A stretch of 64,000 nucleotides of DNA from Niastella populi (GCF_002078015.1 NZ_LWBP01000254.1:1-64000); one strand, 5' to 3'. Shown: positions 16,642 to 25,815, numbered from the stretch's first letter. Numbers and translations: made by a program. The notes: generated from the sequence alone by a model not told the origin.

Positions 16642-17397
16642 TTACTGCCCCATCCACTGCTTAAAAGCAGCGGCATTTTCCTGGCTTATTATAATATCTT
16701 CAGTAACCAGCGGCACAACTTCGAGCAGCAGTTTGCTTTTAGGGTATGCCTTTATTCTTTTGATCGCGCTCATATTTACCAGGTATTTGCGGTTCACGCG
16801 GTAAAAAGCCGCGGGATCAACCTGGGTTTCAATATCGGCCAGCGACTGATCCATTATAAATTTTTGCCCGCTGCTGTCAACCATACAAACCAGTTTATGG
16901 GTTGCATAAAAATAAGCCACTTCCTCTGCCTTGATACTTATGTAATCGGTTCCCCGTTTTACCAGGAACCGCTTTTTAAAACCAGTTTGCGGCTGTGTAG
17001 CCGGCCACTGGGAAAGGCTTTGATAGTTAGCCGTAAAATGTTGCTTTAGCTTATGGTATTTATTTAGCGCGGCATCCAGCTTTTCGGGTTTTATAGGTTT
17101 TAACAGGTAATCTATGCTGTTATGTTCAAAAGCTTCCTGCCAGTATTCATCGTACGCTGTTGTAAAAATAACCGGGCATTCAATATTGAATTGCTCAAAT
17201 ATTTTAAAAGAAAGGCCATCGGTCAATTCAATATCCATAAATATCAATTCAGGTGTGGGGTGATGTTGCAGCCACTCCATAGCTTCGTTGATACTGCCCA
17301 GCACTGCTTCAACATACACCTGTTGATTGCTTAAAGCAAGTAGAGAAATTAATTTTTCTGCTGCCGGTTTTTCATCTTCGATAATAACGCATTTCAT
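16642..17397 (-). CDS. LytTR-type response regulator
   Basis: A 251-residue regulator. The receiver domain (1-120) has the acidic pocket EDE at 7-9, phospho-acceptor Asp55 in FMDIEL and the conserved KPI near residue 103. The LytTR DNA-binding domain (about 145-250) contains FLVKRGTDYISIKAEEVAYF and FYRVNRKYLVNMSAIKRI. It is encoded 64 bases after a LytS/YehU-type kinase on the same strand, forming a two-component system. Targets are unknown. A second such pair lies at 58457-60365. Confidence 0.93.
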   Translation of the reverse strand: MKCVIIEDEKPAAEKLISLLALSNQQVYVEAVLGSINEAMEWLQHHPTPELIFMDIELTDGLSFKIFEQFNIECPVIFTTAYDEYWQEAFEHNSIDYLLKPIKPEKLDAALNKYHKLKQHFTANYQSLSQWPATQPQTGFKKRFLVKRGTDYISIKAEEVAYFYATHKLVCMVDSSGQKFIMDQSLADIETQVDPAAFYRVNRKYLVNMSAIKRIKAYPKSKLLLEVVPLVTEDIIISQENAAAFKQWMGQ

Positions 17398-17461
17398 CTG
17401 AGATCATTTATTTGGTTTTTGGCCCCCGGCCACTTGTGGGCAGGAGAACATCGGGTCTACA

Positions 17462-18646
17462 TCAGGCAATTTTTAGAACCGGTAACGAAACGGTGAAATC
17501 ACTGGCTGATGCTGTTACACTTATTTCCTTACTGGTGGTTAATTTATAGCGTTCGCCGAGGTTGTTCAACCCAATACGCGAAGATGCCTTACGCAGTATT
17601 TTTTTCCGTACCTGGTTATGTATGATCAGTTCATCGTTTTGCATGTCGATGGTAATTACCAGGGGAACGGCATCGGAAAACTCATTATGTTTGATGGCGT
17701 TCTCAACCAGTATCTGTAAAGATATGGGTGGTATCAAATACTGATCGAACAACGCCGGGTCGATATTTATTTGTAATTGTACGGCCTGCTCAAACCTGAT
17801 CTTCAGCAAAGAAAAATAGTCGGTTAAAAATAACATTTCTTCATGCAGTAATACCAGCTCACGGGCTTTGTTTTGAAGAATGTACCGGTAAACATCTGCC
17901 ATGTTATCATTGAACTGTTTGGCTTTGGCCGGCTCTTTTTCAATAAGGTGCGATAACGTATTCAGCGAATTGAATATAAAATGCGGATCTATCTGGTTTT
18001 TCAATGCTTCCAGTTCTGCCTCGGCTCTCGCTCTTTCCAGTTGTTCTTTTTTCAGCTTTTCATTTTCGGCTTCCCGCACCAGAAACACCGTTTCATATAT
18101 ATGTGTAATGAACAATACACATATCATTATAACAAGTATGGTGGTGGTTATTAGATCCCAGTTCACTATTCCATCATTAAATATCTTATACCATATCACC
18201 AGCATTAAAGCGCTGATGGGAATGGTATAGAATGAAATAGTGAAAACAATCACTATTATTTTACGAACCGGTTTGTTGAACCAGTCGAAATAACTGCGCA
18301 GGGTGAACAGCAGGTAACGGTTTCCCTCCCATATTAAAAAGGAGATACCGATCGTAAATAAAAAACTGAGCTTGAACTTCCAGGTTGAAGGCGTTTGATC
18401 GTTTACCATCCCCGTTATCAGCGGAATAACTACGCCAAATGCAGGTATAAGAATTACCCTGAACCCGATGTCATTTAAACGTTCGGCGCCGCCCGGTTTT
18501 TTGATCGGCTTATTATTGATATTGATCGCCTGCTTTTCCAGCCTGATTCCCTTTTCATTGAAGGTATAAAAATTAGCAAATAGATTTGACATAATCATAA
18601 AATCTGCCGGGCGAATCAGCCATGAGAAATATATTGTAATAAGCAA
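17462..18646 (-). CDS. LytS/YehU-type sensor histidine kinase
   Basis: A 394-residue membrane kinase with four or so transmembrane helices between residues 60 and 190, no extracellular sensor domain of note, then a coiled linker and a His_kinase domain. The phospho-acceptor is His222 in DPHFIFNSLNTLSHLI; the ATP-binding region shows VENAIKH and SRIGLNNLGERY. The open frame may start too early: Met17 or Met19 (18598 or 18592) are alternatives, and the first 16 residues show no clear role. It pairs with the LytTR regulator downstream. Confidence 0.9.
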   Translation of the reverse strand: MLITIYFSWLIRPADFMIMSNLFANFYTFNEKGIRLEKQAININNKPIKKPGGAERLNDIGFRVILIPAFGVVIPLITGMVNDQTPSTWKFKLSFLFTIGISFLIWEGNRYLLFTLRSYFDWFNKPVRKIIVIVFTISFYTIPISALMLVIWYKIFNDGIVNWDLITTTILVIMICVLFITHIYETVFLVREAENEKLKKEQLERARAEAELEALKNQIDPHFIFNSLNTLSHLIEKEPAKAKQFNDNMADVYRYILQNKARELVLLHEEMLFLTDYFSLLKIRFEQAVQLQINIDPALFDQYLIPPISLQILVENAIKHNEFSDAVPLVITIDMQNDELIIHNQVRKKILRKASSRIGLNNLGERYKLTTSKEISVTASASDFTVSLPVLKIA

Positions 18647-18701
18647 TCCCCACTTATATCCGCCATTGACGGGATAAGAGGGGGATATTTTAAAAAACTA
18701 A

Positions 18702-19139
18702 ATGTTTATGACAATGCCTTTAATAAACTGGTGGGCCGTACTGGTGGCCGGCATCTCTTCATTTGTAGTTGGCGGTATCTGGTATTCGCCCGGTCTTTTT
18801 GGCAAGGCCTGGATGAAGGACAACAACTTCACCGAAGAAGAGATCAGAAAAGGCAACAAAGGAAAGGTCTTTGGCTTCACGCTTATATTTTCCCTGCTGA
18901 TGGCCGTTAACCTCGCTATGTTTTTATCAACGCCGGCCGATTGTCCACCGCAATGTGCAGCAAAAACCGATATAACCTGGGGCGCTATTGCCGGTCTTCT
19001 TGCCGGCATCTGGACGTTTAGCGCCATAGCCATACATAGTTTGTTTGAATTAAAACCCTGGCGATTGATATTCATAAACGGGTTCTATAGTGTGGTTGCA
19101 TTGATACTGATGGGCGCCATCATAGGCGCCTGGCGATAA
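18702..19139 (+). CDS. DUF1761 membrane protein
   Basis: A 145-residue protein with four hydrophobic helices (about 8-27, 55-75, 91-112 and 120-143). The pattern GGIWYSPGLFGKAWMK at 24-39 is the hallmark of DUF1761. Function is unknown. It begins 55 bases from the start of the divergent kinase gene, so their control regions overlap. MTMPL at residue 3 is another possible start. Confidence 0.85.
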   Translation: MFMTMPLINWWAVLVAGISSFVVGGIWYSPGLFGKAWMKDNNFTEEEIRKGNKGKVFGFTLIFSLLMAVNLAMFLSTPADCPPQCAAKTDITWGAIAGLLAGIWTFSAIAIHSLFELKPWRLIFINGFYSVVALILMGAIIGAWR

Positions 19140-19287
19140 GAAGGAAGAATTACCGCAACTGTTGTTATAGATCTCCGGTACATAAACAGGTATAGCCATG
19201 AAAAACCTTGCGGGTTAGCGGGCAGGCGAACTGCATCATATCACGACAAACCCGGAAGGCTTATCTTTAAATTATAATACTTCGTTT

Positions 19288-19677
19288 ATGAATAATTCTA
19301 TCAGCTGGTTCGAAATTCCGGTAACCGATCTTAACCGGGCACAACAGTTTTATGAAACAGTATTTGGCATACGATTAAACGCTATCGATTTGCCTAATAT
19401 AAAAATGCGGGTGTTCCCGGTTGATGATCAAATGAGCGGGGTAACCGGAGCGCTGGCCGATACAGGCGGCACGTTTCACAAACCGTCGGCCACTGATGGA
19501 CCGCTATTATATTTAAATGGCAACCCCGATGTACAAAGGATATTGGATAAAGTAGCGCATGCAGGTGGAAAAATAATTGTTCCAAAAACCGAAATTGCAC
19601 CCGAATACGGGCATATGGCTGTGTTTATAGATACCGAAGGGAATCGCATTGGAATACATTCCATTCCGGCGCAATAG
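19288..19677 (+). CDS. VOC (glyoxalase-fold) family protein
   Basis: A 129-residue protein of the vicinal oxygen chelate superfamily. It has two beta-alpha-beta-beta-beta modules, beginning ISWFEIPVTDLNRAQQFYET and ending FIDTEGNRIGIHS. Metal ligands typical of glyoxalase I are not all obvious. Members include glyoxalases, dioxygenases and resistance proteins, so no activity is assigned. It is followed after 20 bases by an SRPBCC gene, a pairing often seen in Bacteroidota. Confidence 0.88.
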   Translation: MNNSISWFEIPVTDLNRAQQFYETVFGIRLNAIDLPNIKMRVFPVDDQMSGVTGALADTGGTFHKPSATDGPLLYLNGNPDVQRILDKVAHAGGKIIVPKTEIAPEYGHMAVFIDTEGNRIGIHSIPAQ

Positions 19678-19697
19678 AAAAACAAAATTTTTTATTT

Positions 19698-20198
19698 ATG
19701 ACAACAATAGACTGGAGCCGTTTTGTAACGCGCATAAATGTGGGCGCACCTGTTGAAACCATTTACCAGGCCTGGGCAACCCGCGGTGGTATGGAAAGCT
19801 GGTTTCTCAGGTTATGTGAATACAAGGATAAAAATGGAGTGGAAAGATCGGCAGAAGAAAAGATCGTTACCGGGGATACCTATAAATGGTTATGGCATGG
19901 TTATCCTGATACTTCTGTTGAAAATGGACAAATTCTCGAAACGAACAACAAGGACCATTTGAAGCTCAGTTTTGGTAAGGCAGGCGTTGTTACTGTTACC
20001 ATAAAGGAAGAAGATGGTGAAAGTATTGTTGAGTTAACGCAGGATGAAGTACCGACCGATGAACAGGGCAGGTTTAATTTTCATGTGGGTTGCAAAACCG
20101 GCTGGACGTTCTATCTCGCAAACCTGAAGTCGATCTTAGAAGGCGGAATTGATCTGCGCAATAAAAAACAAAGACAGAAAGAGATGTTGAACAGCTGA
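19698..20198 (+). CDS. SRPBCC (AHSA1-like) protein
   Basis: A 166-residue START/AHSA1-type protein related to the Hsp90-activator Aha1 C-terminal domain. Typical parts are INVGAPVETIYQAWATRGGM (14-33), the beta strand set around DTYKWLWHGYPD and the last helix with CKTGWTFYLANLKSILEGG (131-149). It has a likely hydrophobic cavity. It is cotranscribed with the VOC gene upstream and ends in a strong terminator. Ligand unknown. Confidence 0.9.
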   Translation: MTTIDWSRFVTRINVGAPVETIYQAWATRGGMESWFLRLCEYKDKNGVERSAEEKIVTGDTYKWLWHGYPDTSVENGQILETNNKDHLKLSFGKAGVVTVTIKEEDGESIVELTQDEVPTDEQGRFNFHVGCKTGWTFYLANLKSILEGGIDLRNKKQRQKEMLNS

Positions 20199-20238
20199 TT
20201 GCCGAATGGAAATACAATGTAAAACGCTTTATACTATT

Positions 20239-20261
20239 CCCGGGTTTTTGCCCGGGTTTTT
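20239..20261 (+). terminator. Intrinsic terminator of VOC-SRPBCC unit
   Basis: CCCGGG, a six-base loop, CCCGGG, then TTTTTATTTT. Confidence 0.85.
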
Positions 20262-20322
20262 ATTTTGTGCCCGGGCTGGTGTTATGCCGGGGGTGCGGGC
20301 AGGTGGGGGGCTTACTGTTAAA

Positions 20323-20356
20323 ACAATAAAAAGCGCCCCGATAATGTCGGGGCGCC
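20323..20356 (-). terminator. Intrinsic terminator of DUF1579 gene
   Basis: GCGCCCCGA/TCGGGGCGC hairpin, followed on the minus strand by TTTTTATTGTTTT. Confidence 0.9.
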
Positions 20357-20382
20357 TGTAATGCGCGCATTATCAATAATAA

Positions 20383-20955
20383 TTATTTAGCTCTTGTGAG
20401 CGTAATTTCCATGGTCTTGAATTCCTGGCCGTCCTGGGTCATAAACATTTCCATCTTTTGGGTATTGTCGTTAACAACGGCAAATGTTTGTTTTACATCC
20501 ATATCCTTTCCGGTTGCGGGATCGATTGTTTTGCCTTTCATTGTGGCCGTTTTTGTTGCATTATCCCAGGTGCCTTCCATGTACATAATACCGGTTCCCA
20601 TATTGTCTATCCAGGTACTGATAAGCATTTTACGGGCATTGTCCCAGGCCAGCGTTCCCTGGCCTTCGAAAGGCTGGCCCATCATGTTACCGCTATGCGT
20701 GCTTTGCTGATAGCGCCCGCCCAATATCATTTTGTTTACACAGGTTGATTTGCTTTTGGTAGGAGGTGCACCTGGTTGCATCCAGAAGGTTACATCCTCA
20801 TTCCATTTTCCATCCCATTTGGCCATCATTTTGTGAACATCACCAGGCGTCATATAATCAGTCCAGGCTTTCATTTGGTCCTGGGTTTGCGCACCGGCAT
20901 TAAAACTGTTGACAATGAACAATACGGCCGAAGCCGCGATGGCTAGTTTTTTCAT
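20383..20955 (-). CDS. DUF1579 family secreted protein
   Basis: A 190-residue protein with a signal peptide (MKKLAIAASAVLFIVNSFNA, about residues 1-20). The rest matches DUF1579: MAKWDGKWNEDVTFWMQPG, the Met-rich strand KMILGGRYQQSTHSGNMMGQ and TWDNATKTATMKGKTIDP. Such proteins have a lipocalin-like barrel and unknown function. The frame extends 22 codons upstream to 21021, but the extension lacks any signal-peptide pattern and the ATG at 20955 gives a normal one. A TTTG, 17 bases, TGATTTTG promoter-like pair lies just upstream on this strand. Confidence 0.85.
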   Translation of the reverse strand: MKKLAIAASAVLFIVNSFNAGAQTQDQMKAWTDYMTPGDVHKMMAKWDGKWNEDVTFWMQPGAPPTKSKSTCVNKMILGGRYQQSTHSGNMMGQPFEGQGTLAWDNARKMLISTWIDNMGTGIMYMEGTWDNATKTATMKGKTIDPATGKDMDVKQTFAVVNDNTQKMEMFMTQDGQEFKTMEITLTRAK

Positions 20956-21119
20956 AACTGTTAGTTTTATTAAAATTACAAAATCAAAAGAGGTACCAAT
21001 GTTCAAACTGATCAGTATCAATTAAAGCATGATGAAGCAGGAATGCAGCCCGATGAAAACAGAAGTGAACCGGTTACCTTTCGTACCTTCAGTTATAAGT
21101 AATATCAAAACATGGCGTT

Positions 21120-21602
21120 ATGAAAAAGTATACTGTTACCATTTCTATCCTGATAATGAGTATAACCTGCTCGATGGCGCAACAATCTTATTCAGGCAAA
21201 GAATTTAAACCCCTGCAGGGTTTAACCGGGTTATGGAAGATGGATACAAAACGCGGTACCATATACGAAGAATGGCAGGTGAGAAGCGATAGCGGGCTTA
21301 CAGGACGTAGTTACAAGCTCAACAATAAGGATACTGTAGTACTTGAGAACGTGGTTCTTTCTTTACAGGGCAATGACATCTTTTATACACCGGTGGTCAG
21401 CGATCAGAACAATCAACAACCGGTTCCGTTCAAACTGGTATCCTGCATTGGCAACCGGTATGTGTTTGAGAACAGGGAACACGATTATCCGCAGCGGGTG
21501 ATCTATGAGCTGGTATCAATGAATGATCTGAGGGCGCGCATTGAGGGCAGTAAGAATGGAAAAGAAATGAGCTCGGATTTTAATTATATCAGGGTGCATT
21601 GA
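21120..21602 (+). CDS. DUF6265-like secreted protein
   Basis: A 160-residue protein with a signal peptide (residues 1-20, ending SMAQQ). The mature part contains LQGLTGLWKMDTKRGTIYEE, then LTGRSYKLNNKD and FENREHDYPQRVIYEL, the signature of the DUF6265 family (small lipocalin-like barrels). Function unknown. It is divergent from the DUF1579 gene, another small predicted barrel. Confidence 0.75.
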   Translation: MKKYTVTISILIMSITCSMAQQSYSGKEFKPLQGLTGLWKMDTKRGTIYEEWQVRSDSGLTGRSYKLNNKDTVVLENVVLSLQGNDIFYTPVVSDQNNQQPVPFKLVSCIGNRYVFENREHDYPQRVIYELVSMNDLRARIEGSKNGKEMSSDFNYIRVH

Positions 21603-21686
21603 GGAAGGTTGAAAAGTTAACCGACTGGCTGGTTTTGTGTAATACTGGTTAAGAGGTTGCCAGGGTTGATAAGTTGATAATGGCAG

Positions 21687-21706
21687 CTGCCCGGTAAGAC
21701 GGGCAG
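21687..21706. repeat. REP-like hairpin CTGCCCG/CGGGCAG
   Basis: CTGCCCG, six bases, CGGGCAG. The same arms recur at 58387-58406, and a half site lies at 61792-61799 near transposase-like genes. No T-run follows. Confidence 0.45.
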
Positions 21707-21781
21707 GTTGAATGGTTACTATTGCCAGTTTGGGTAATTAAGAAAGCCTGACCGCCGGTGGTTTCTTTGGCAGCTCATAAA

Positions 21782-21823
21782 TAAAAAAGCCCGACGGTTC
21801 TGCATGCAGGGCCATCAGGCTTT
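21782..21823 (-). terminator. Intrinsic terminator of amidohydrolase gene
   Basis: On the minus strand AAAGCCTGATGG pairs with CCGTCGGGCTTT with small mismatches, followed by TTTA. It lies 20 bases after the stop. Confidence 0.75.
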
Positions 21824-21842
21824 ATATATTTTGCGAATTGTT

Positions 21843-22931
21843 TTATTCGGGGAATTGCGATCTGTCGATATTGGGAATAATACGCAGTGCGTTCCTGTAA
21901 TATATTTTTTTCAGAATAGCATCGGGTAAACCCATGCCATACATAGCCCAAAAGGCATGATACTTTTTGTGATATGGAAAATATTCATCTTCGGTTTCCA
22001 GCACCCTGAAATAAGTGGCATATTCCTCAGGCACCCAGCTGTCCTTTCCAAAGAGAATACGATCCTGGTACTTTTCGAAGAACCGGCGTGCCATCCGTGG
22101 CTGACGGCCCAGTTCCGCGATCACAGCGCCAAACTCCACAACTACGTTCGGCATTTCATCCATAAGTTGTCCGAGTTTCGGGAGGTTGTTGGGGTACCAG
22201 CCAAAATGCGCGGCAATAAAAGTGGTTCCGGTATGTTTTTTAAACATGCGGTGCTGTTCTTCAATCAGTACCTCCCAGGGAGCAGGATCGTTGGGGCCTC
22301 TTTTTCTGCCCGGGTGAGAAGTAATCTCGAGCCAGCGTTCGTTGTGCTCATCTTCGGGGTCCCAGAAAGGTTTAGGATCAGCTGTATGAATAAGCACCGG
22401 TATTTTCAGTTCGCCGCATTTGGCCCAGACAGGATCGAGCCGCGGATCATCGACTGTTACCCGTTTGCCGGTATTGTCTTTAACTGACAGCCCCAGGTTT
22501 TTGAAAACCTTCAATCCGTTGGCGCCATACTTTACATCTTCTTCCAGTTGTTTAACGGCTTTCTCCGTCCAGCCGGGTTCGCCAATGCCGCTGAAGTTTA
22601 CATTGGCAAAAACAATAAAACGTTTGGGGCTCGTTGAGCGAATATTATCGATCTTATTTTGAAGACGGCTGCCATTTTCACCACTGAGGTTAACCATCAC
22701 CGCCATGTTCAGTTTGTCCATTTCAGCCTGCAGCCCTTTGAGATCGCCGGCCGACATGGCGCGCTGGTGATTGTGCACATCGATAAATGGAAAACGGGCG
22801 CGGGAAATTTTATGTTCGGGCACCACCAGGGTTGAAGTGGGGGCGTATTTTTCAAAATCCATATGTGACGTTTGCGCACTGGCCAATTGAACTGCCAGCA
22901 GGGAACCGGTGATGATAAGAAGGCTTCGCAT
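21843..22931 (-). CDS. Secreted amidohydrolase family protein
   Basis: A 362-residue TIM-barrel metal hydrolase of the amidohydrolase 2 group, with a signal peptide (residues 1-19). The metal ligands show in FIDVHNHQR (His53, His55), VLIHTADP, TFIAAHFGWYPNN and LFGKDSWVPEEY. Related enzymes are decarboxylases or hydrolases of aromatic or lactone substrates. Export to the periplasm is unusual for classic decarboxylases but common for Bacteroidota members of unknown substrate. It is monocistronic with its own terminator. Confidence 0.87.
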   Translation of the reverse strand: MRSLLIITGSLLAVQLASAQTSHMDFEKYAPTSTLVVPEHKISRARFPFIDVHNHQRAMSAGDLKGLQAEMDKLNMAVMVNLSGENGSRLQNKIDNIRSTSPKRFIVFANVNFSGIGEPGWTEKAVKQLEEDVKYGANGLKVFKNLGLSVKDNTGKRVTVDDPRLDPVWAKCGELKIPVLIHTADPKPFWDPEDEHNERWLEITSHPGRKRGPNDPAPWEVLIEEQHRMFKKHTGTTFIAAHFGWYPNNLPKLGQLMDEMPNVVVEFGAVIAELGRQPRMARRFFEKYQDRILFGKDSWVPEEYATYFRVLETEDEYFPYHKKYHAFWAMYGMGLPDAILKKIYYRNALRIIPNIDRSQFPE

Positions 22932-23089
22932 GCTAAGAATTTATGCCAATTTAAATGGTATTGGTAGAATTGTAAAACCGGTGATCAAAAAGGTGAATGG
23001 TGGGTAGGCTCGCGGGCATTTGGAACGTGCAGCGGTTTTATGTTATTTCACGTTTGCCGGTTGCCGATTCGCCGATGCCGGTTTACCTA

Positions 23090-23126
23090 CAAAGGTGGCT
23101 CACCTCTGAATAGTGACCCACCTTTG
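23090..23126. repeat. CAAAGGTGG inverted repeat
   Basis: CAAAGGTGG-CT-CAC, nine-base loop, GTG-AC-CCACCTTTG; 12 paired bases. It lies 52 bases after the sugar-kinase stop without a T-run on either strand. Confidence 0.5.
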
Positions 23127-23177
23127 CATTTTACTATTGCCAATTCGCAAGAAGGATGACCGTCTTAAGGTTGTAAA

Positions 23178-24131
23178 CTAATCGAGTTTCATTTTATATG
23201 TATCAGCATATTTATTGATCCAGTCATATAGCCGGTATACATCTTCTTTTTTAAACAATTGTGTGCCGGGGTTCATTGTGGCAGCGGTACCGCAGGCCAC
23301 GCCAAAACGAACGGTCTCTGAAATCGATTTGCCCTGTGCCAGCATCCAAACCATACCGGCTACCATACTGTCGCCGGCGCCGACTGTGCTTTGTTTTTTT
23401 ACCGTTGGCGTAGGCACATGCTCGCATCCGTCGCGGGTAACCAGGAGAGCGCCGGTGGCCCCCATGGAAACTACCATTACTTCACAACTACCTTGTTTTA
23501 TAACCTCCATAGCCGCATCATCCACTTCATTTACCTCCAGGTGTTCTTTACCTACCAATGCACACAACTCGCTTAAATTTGGTTTTAACAGGTATACGCC
23601 TTCTTTCGCAGCCAGTTGTAACGGCCTGCCCGACGTATCTATGATGTACCGCGCATTCAACTGCTTCACTACCCTGGCTAACTGACCGAAAAAGTCATCC
23701 GGTATACCGGGCGGTAAGCTACCGCTGGCAACAATACAGGTGGGACGCGGTTCCAGTTGTTGTAATAATTCAAAACAGGCATGAGCTTCTTTTTCCGATA
23801 AAACAGCGCCCGGCATCACAAAACGGTATTGCGAATTGGTATCCGTTTCCCGAACCACGATGTTTTCCCGCGTTTCATGGGCAATGGGAATGCTTTTAAA
23901 GCTGATCTGCTTTTGTGATAAATAATTCTCCAGCAATTTTCCATTCATGCCACCCGATGGAAATACGGCCAGCGACTCGCCGCCCAATTCCTTTATAGCC
24001 TTGCTGACATTGATACCGCCGCCGCCGGCTTCTGTTATCAGCTCACTGCAACGCATTTTTTTCTCCGGCACCAGTTTATCTATAGAGGTGCTTTTATCTA
24101 CGGCAGGGTTCATTGTAATTGTAACGATCAT
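23178..24131 (-). CDS. pfkB: PfkB-type hexose-phosphate kinase
   Basis: A 317-residue ribokinase-superfamily enzyme of the 1-phosphofructokinase/6-phosphofructokinase-2 branch, phosphorylating fructose 1-phosphate, fructose 6-phosphate or tagatose 6-phosphate with ATP. Signature 1 is GGGGINVSKAIKELGG (36-51), and the anion-hole/catalytic motif GAGDS has the base Asp254. VITMNPAVD-like ITMNPAVD at the N-terminus marks the phosphosugar-kinase branch. A DsbA-like gene ends 19 bases upstream on the same strand, so the two are likely an operon. The exact substrate is not decided. Confidence 0.9.
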   Translation of the reverse strand: MIVTITMNPAVDKSTSIDKLVPEKKMRCSELITEAGGGGINVSKAIKELGGESLAVFPSGGMNGKLLENYLSQKQISFKSIPIAHETRENIVVRETDTNSQYRFVMPGAVLSEKEAHACFELLQQLEPRPTCIVASGSLPPGIPDDFFGQLARVVKQLNARYIIDTSGRPLQLAAKEGVYLLKPNLSELCALVGKEHLEVNEVDDAAMEVIKQGSCEVMVVSMGATGALLVTRDGCEHVPTPTVKKQSTVGAGDSMVAGMVWMLAQGKSISETVRFGVACGTAATMNPGTQLFKKEDVYRLYDWINKYADTYKMKLD

Positions 24132-24150
24132 GGTAGTATTTTTAATTTAC

Positions 24151-24798
24151 TTAACTGATATCTTTCAAAGCGCTTTCTATCCGTTGTTTTAAAACTTCAT
24201 ACTTTGTATAACCCGATGCCAGTAACATGAACTTCGCTTCATTTACCTGCATCAACACGGCCGGATAGCCGGTAACCTGCAACTGTTTGCATATAGAGAA
24301 CTCGTGGTGGGCTTTTTCTTTATATGCGGGATCTTTTAAAGCATCGTAAAATGCATTGGCCGGAATGGCATATTTTTCAAGCAAATGCCGGTATGCTTCA
24401 TTATCGCACAGATCGCGGCCTTCATACTGTAATGCATATTGCAGATCGGCTGCAAAGGCCACCTGTTTACCGGCATGAAATTCTTTGAACACGCACAAGG
24501 CAATGGCCGGTTTTTCTGAATTGGGGAACCAGTCGCTGAGATGGGGGTTTTTAATATGCCACAGGAAATCTTCTCCAAATTCCGCGCCGGTATGTTCGGC
24601 AACCGTTTGGCAGTTCTGTAGAAAATAATCAGCCATTACGCTTATAGGCCTGGGCGTTTGGGGTAAGATCATGCCGCCTGAAAGCACTTCAAAATGCAGC
24701 CTGCTATCGAATTCACCGGCTATTTTTTCCATAACCGGGCTAAACCCGTAACACCAGTTGCAATAAGCATCGTAGCAATAAAAGATCACTGGTTCCAT
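24151..24798 (-). CDS. DsbA family oxidoreductase (FrnE-like)
   Basis: A 215-residue cytoplasmic thioredoxin-fold protein with a helical insertion. The N-terminus MEPVIFYCYDAYCNWCYGF has the redox CxxC at Cys13 and Cys16 plus an extra Cys8. The cis-Pro loop appears as QVTGYPAVLM near residue 174. There is no signal peptide, unlike periplasmic DsbA, so it belongs with FrnE/2-hydroxychromene isomerase-like thiol oxidoreductases. It is probably cotranscribed with the PfkB-type kinase downstream. Confidence 0.87.
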   Translation of the reverse strand: MEPVIFYCYDAYCNWCYGFSPVMEKIAGEFDSRLHFEVLSGGMILPQTPRPISVMADYFLQNCQTVAEHTGAEFGEDFLWHIKNPHLSDWFPNSEKPAIALCVFKEFHAGKQVAFAADLQYALQYEGRDLCDNEAYRHLLEKYAIPANAFYDALKDPAYKEKAHHEFSICKQLQVTGYPAVLMQVNEAKFMLLASGYTKYEVLKQRIESALKDIS

Positions 24799-24833
24799 AA
24801 TGACCGTGAATTTACGTCGAACCTTTCAATCTC

Positions 24834-24874
24834 AAAATAAAAACGGCTATCTATGCATTCACAGATAGCCGTTT
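24834..24874 (-). terminator. Intrinsic terminator of the lipocalin-like gene
   Basis: Perfect 12-bp stem AAACGGCTATCT/AGATAGCCGTTT, followed on the minus strand by TTATTTT. It is 31 bases past the stop at 24905. Confidence 0.88.
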
Positions 24875-24904
24875 ACGATAGTGGCAGTTGTATATCCGCT
24901 GCTG

Positions 24905-25417
24905 TTATTTTTTTCTTTTCCTGTAAATGAGGATCGCCTCCTCACTACTGTTCGAACCGCTTTTTACAAGCCCTTTCAAAGTAAGAATATTTTCATCAAC
25001 ACCAATAACTACAAACACTTTGGCATCATTGCCGGTAGCGTCATTAAGCTTCAGTACGGTTGGTCTTCTTTCGTCAACCACTCTTTTTCCCAATTCATAT
25101 TTCACTTCTTTAACCAGTTCTTCTTTAATGTTCCATTTGTACAACTTTACTTCATTTGTACAACCGGTCTTATTTGAACCATAATATGTTTTGGCATTTA
25201 AATCGGGAAACAATTCAAGTTGCTGATCTTTTCTGCATTCGTCAAATTCCCAAAAGGCATCGGAAGAGCGGTAACCATCTTTATTGAGGTCGACGGGATG
25301 TTTAAATTTAACAGATTGTAGTACCCATACACCGGTAAACTGCGAAGTATCGTACTGCGCGTACAAGGTAATGATGAATAGAAAGCAAATGATTAAAGAA
25401 GCTAAAATTCGTTTCAT
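24905..25417 (-). CDS. Secreted lipocalin-like hypothetical protein
   Basis: A 170-residue protein with a signal peptide (residues 1-20, MKRILASLIICFLFIITLYA). The mature part has FTGVWVLQSVKFKHPVDLNK, two cysteines in DECRK and TGCTNEV and several beta-type segments, the general pattern of Bacteroidota lipocalin-like proteins. It ends in a basic tail RKRKK. No specific family is recognised. It carries its own strong terminator. Confidence 0.65.
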   Translation of the reverse strand: MKRILASLIICFLFIITLYAQYDTSQFTGVWVLQSVKFKHPVDLNKDGYRSSDAFWEFDECRKDQQLELFPDLNAKTYYGSNKTGCTNEVKLYKWNIKEELVKEVKYELGKRVVDERRPTVLKLNDATGNDAKVFVVIGVDENILTLKGLVKSGSNSSEEAILIYRKRKK

Positions 25418-25612
25418 AGTATAAGATTAAGGGTATAATTCACAGAAACGACTTTCTGTAAATAGAACGCCGAAAGATCAATATTATTTCTGTAAAAGTG
25501 AAATGTTTACTTAAAAAAAACCTTTAGCAATCATTTACTAATCAATACTTCAGGCGATGTTTTTTGCAGATGGCCGCCGGGTTCCGCATCACATACGTGA
25601 TCTGTTATGCGT

Positions 25613-25789
25613 TCAGATTTTTCTGAAGTTGTTCGGGAATGAATGTTTTGAAAGATTGTTTGTTATGTTGTAGGGAAGATGCTGCCAGCTGCGTGCGTCA
25701 AATGCAATTGATTCCAATTCGAATATATGATCATTTGTAAGTCGCTCAAGATCTATATCCTGACCGCGAATGATGCTTTCTGATTGCAT
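25613..25789 (-). pseudogene. Remnant of a GNAT N-acetyltransferase N-terminus
   Basis: A 58-codon frame. Its first 43 residues contain LERLTNDHIFELESIAFDAR and SWQHLPYNI, closely following the opening of GNAT acetyltransferases (L.PL..DH...L..LA.D..IW..MP). The remaining 15 residues do not continue the domain and the acetyl-CoA-binding R/Q-x-x-G-x-G/A loop is absent. A typical GNAT enzyme has about 170-190 residues. I infer a deletion leaving only the first helix; chance similarity is possible. Confidence 0.4.
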
Positions 25790-25815
25790 GAGAAGAAGTT
25801 TGGCTTTTGAAGAAC

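Noticed and set aside
16473-16664. 63-codon plus-strand frame.
   Set aside because: Runs into the end of the LytTR gene and lacks any domain or signal pattern.
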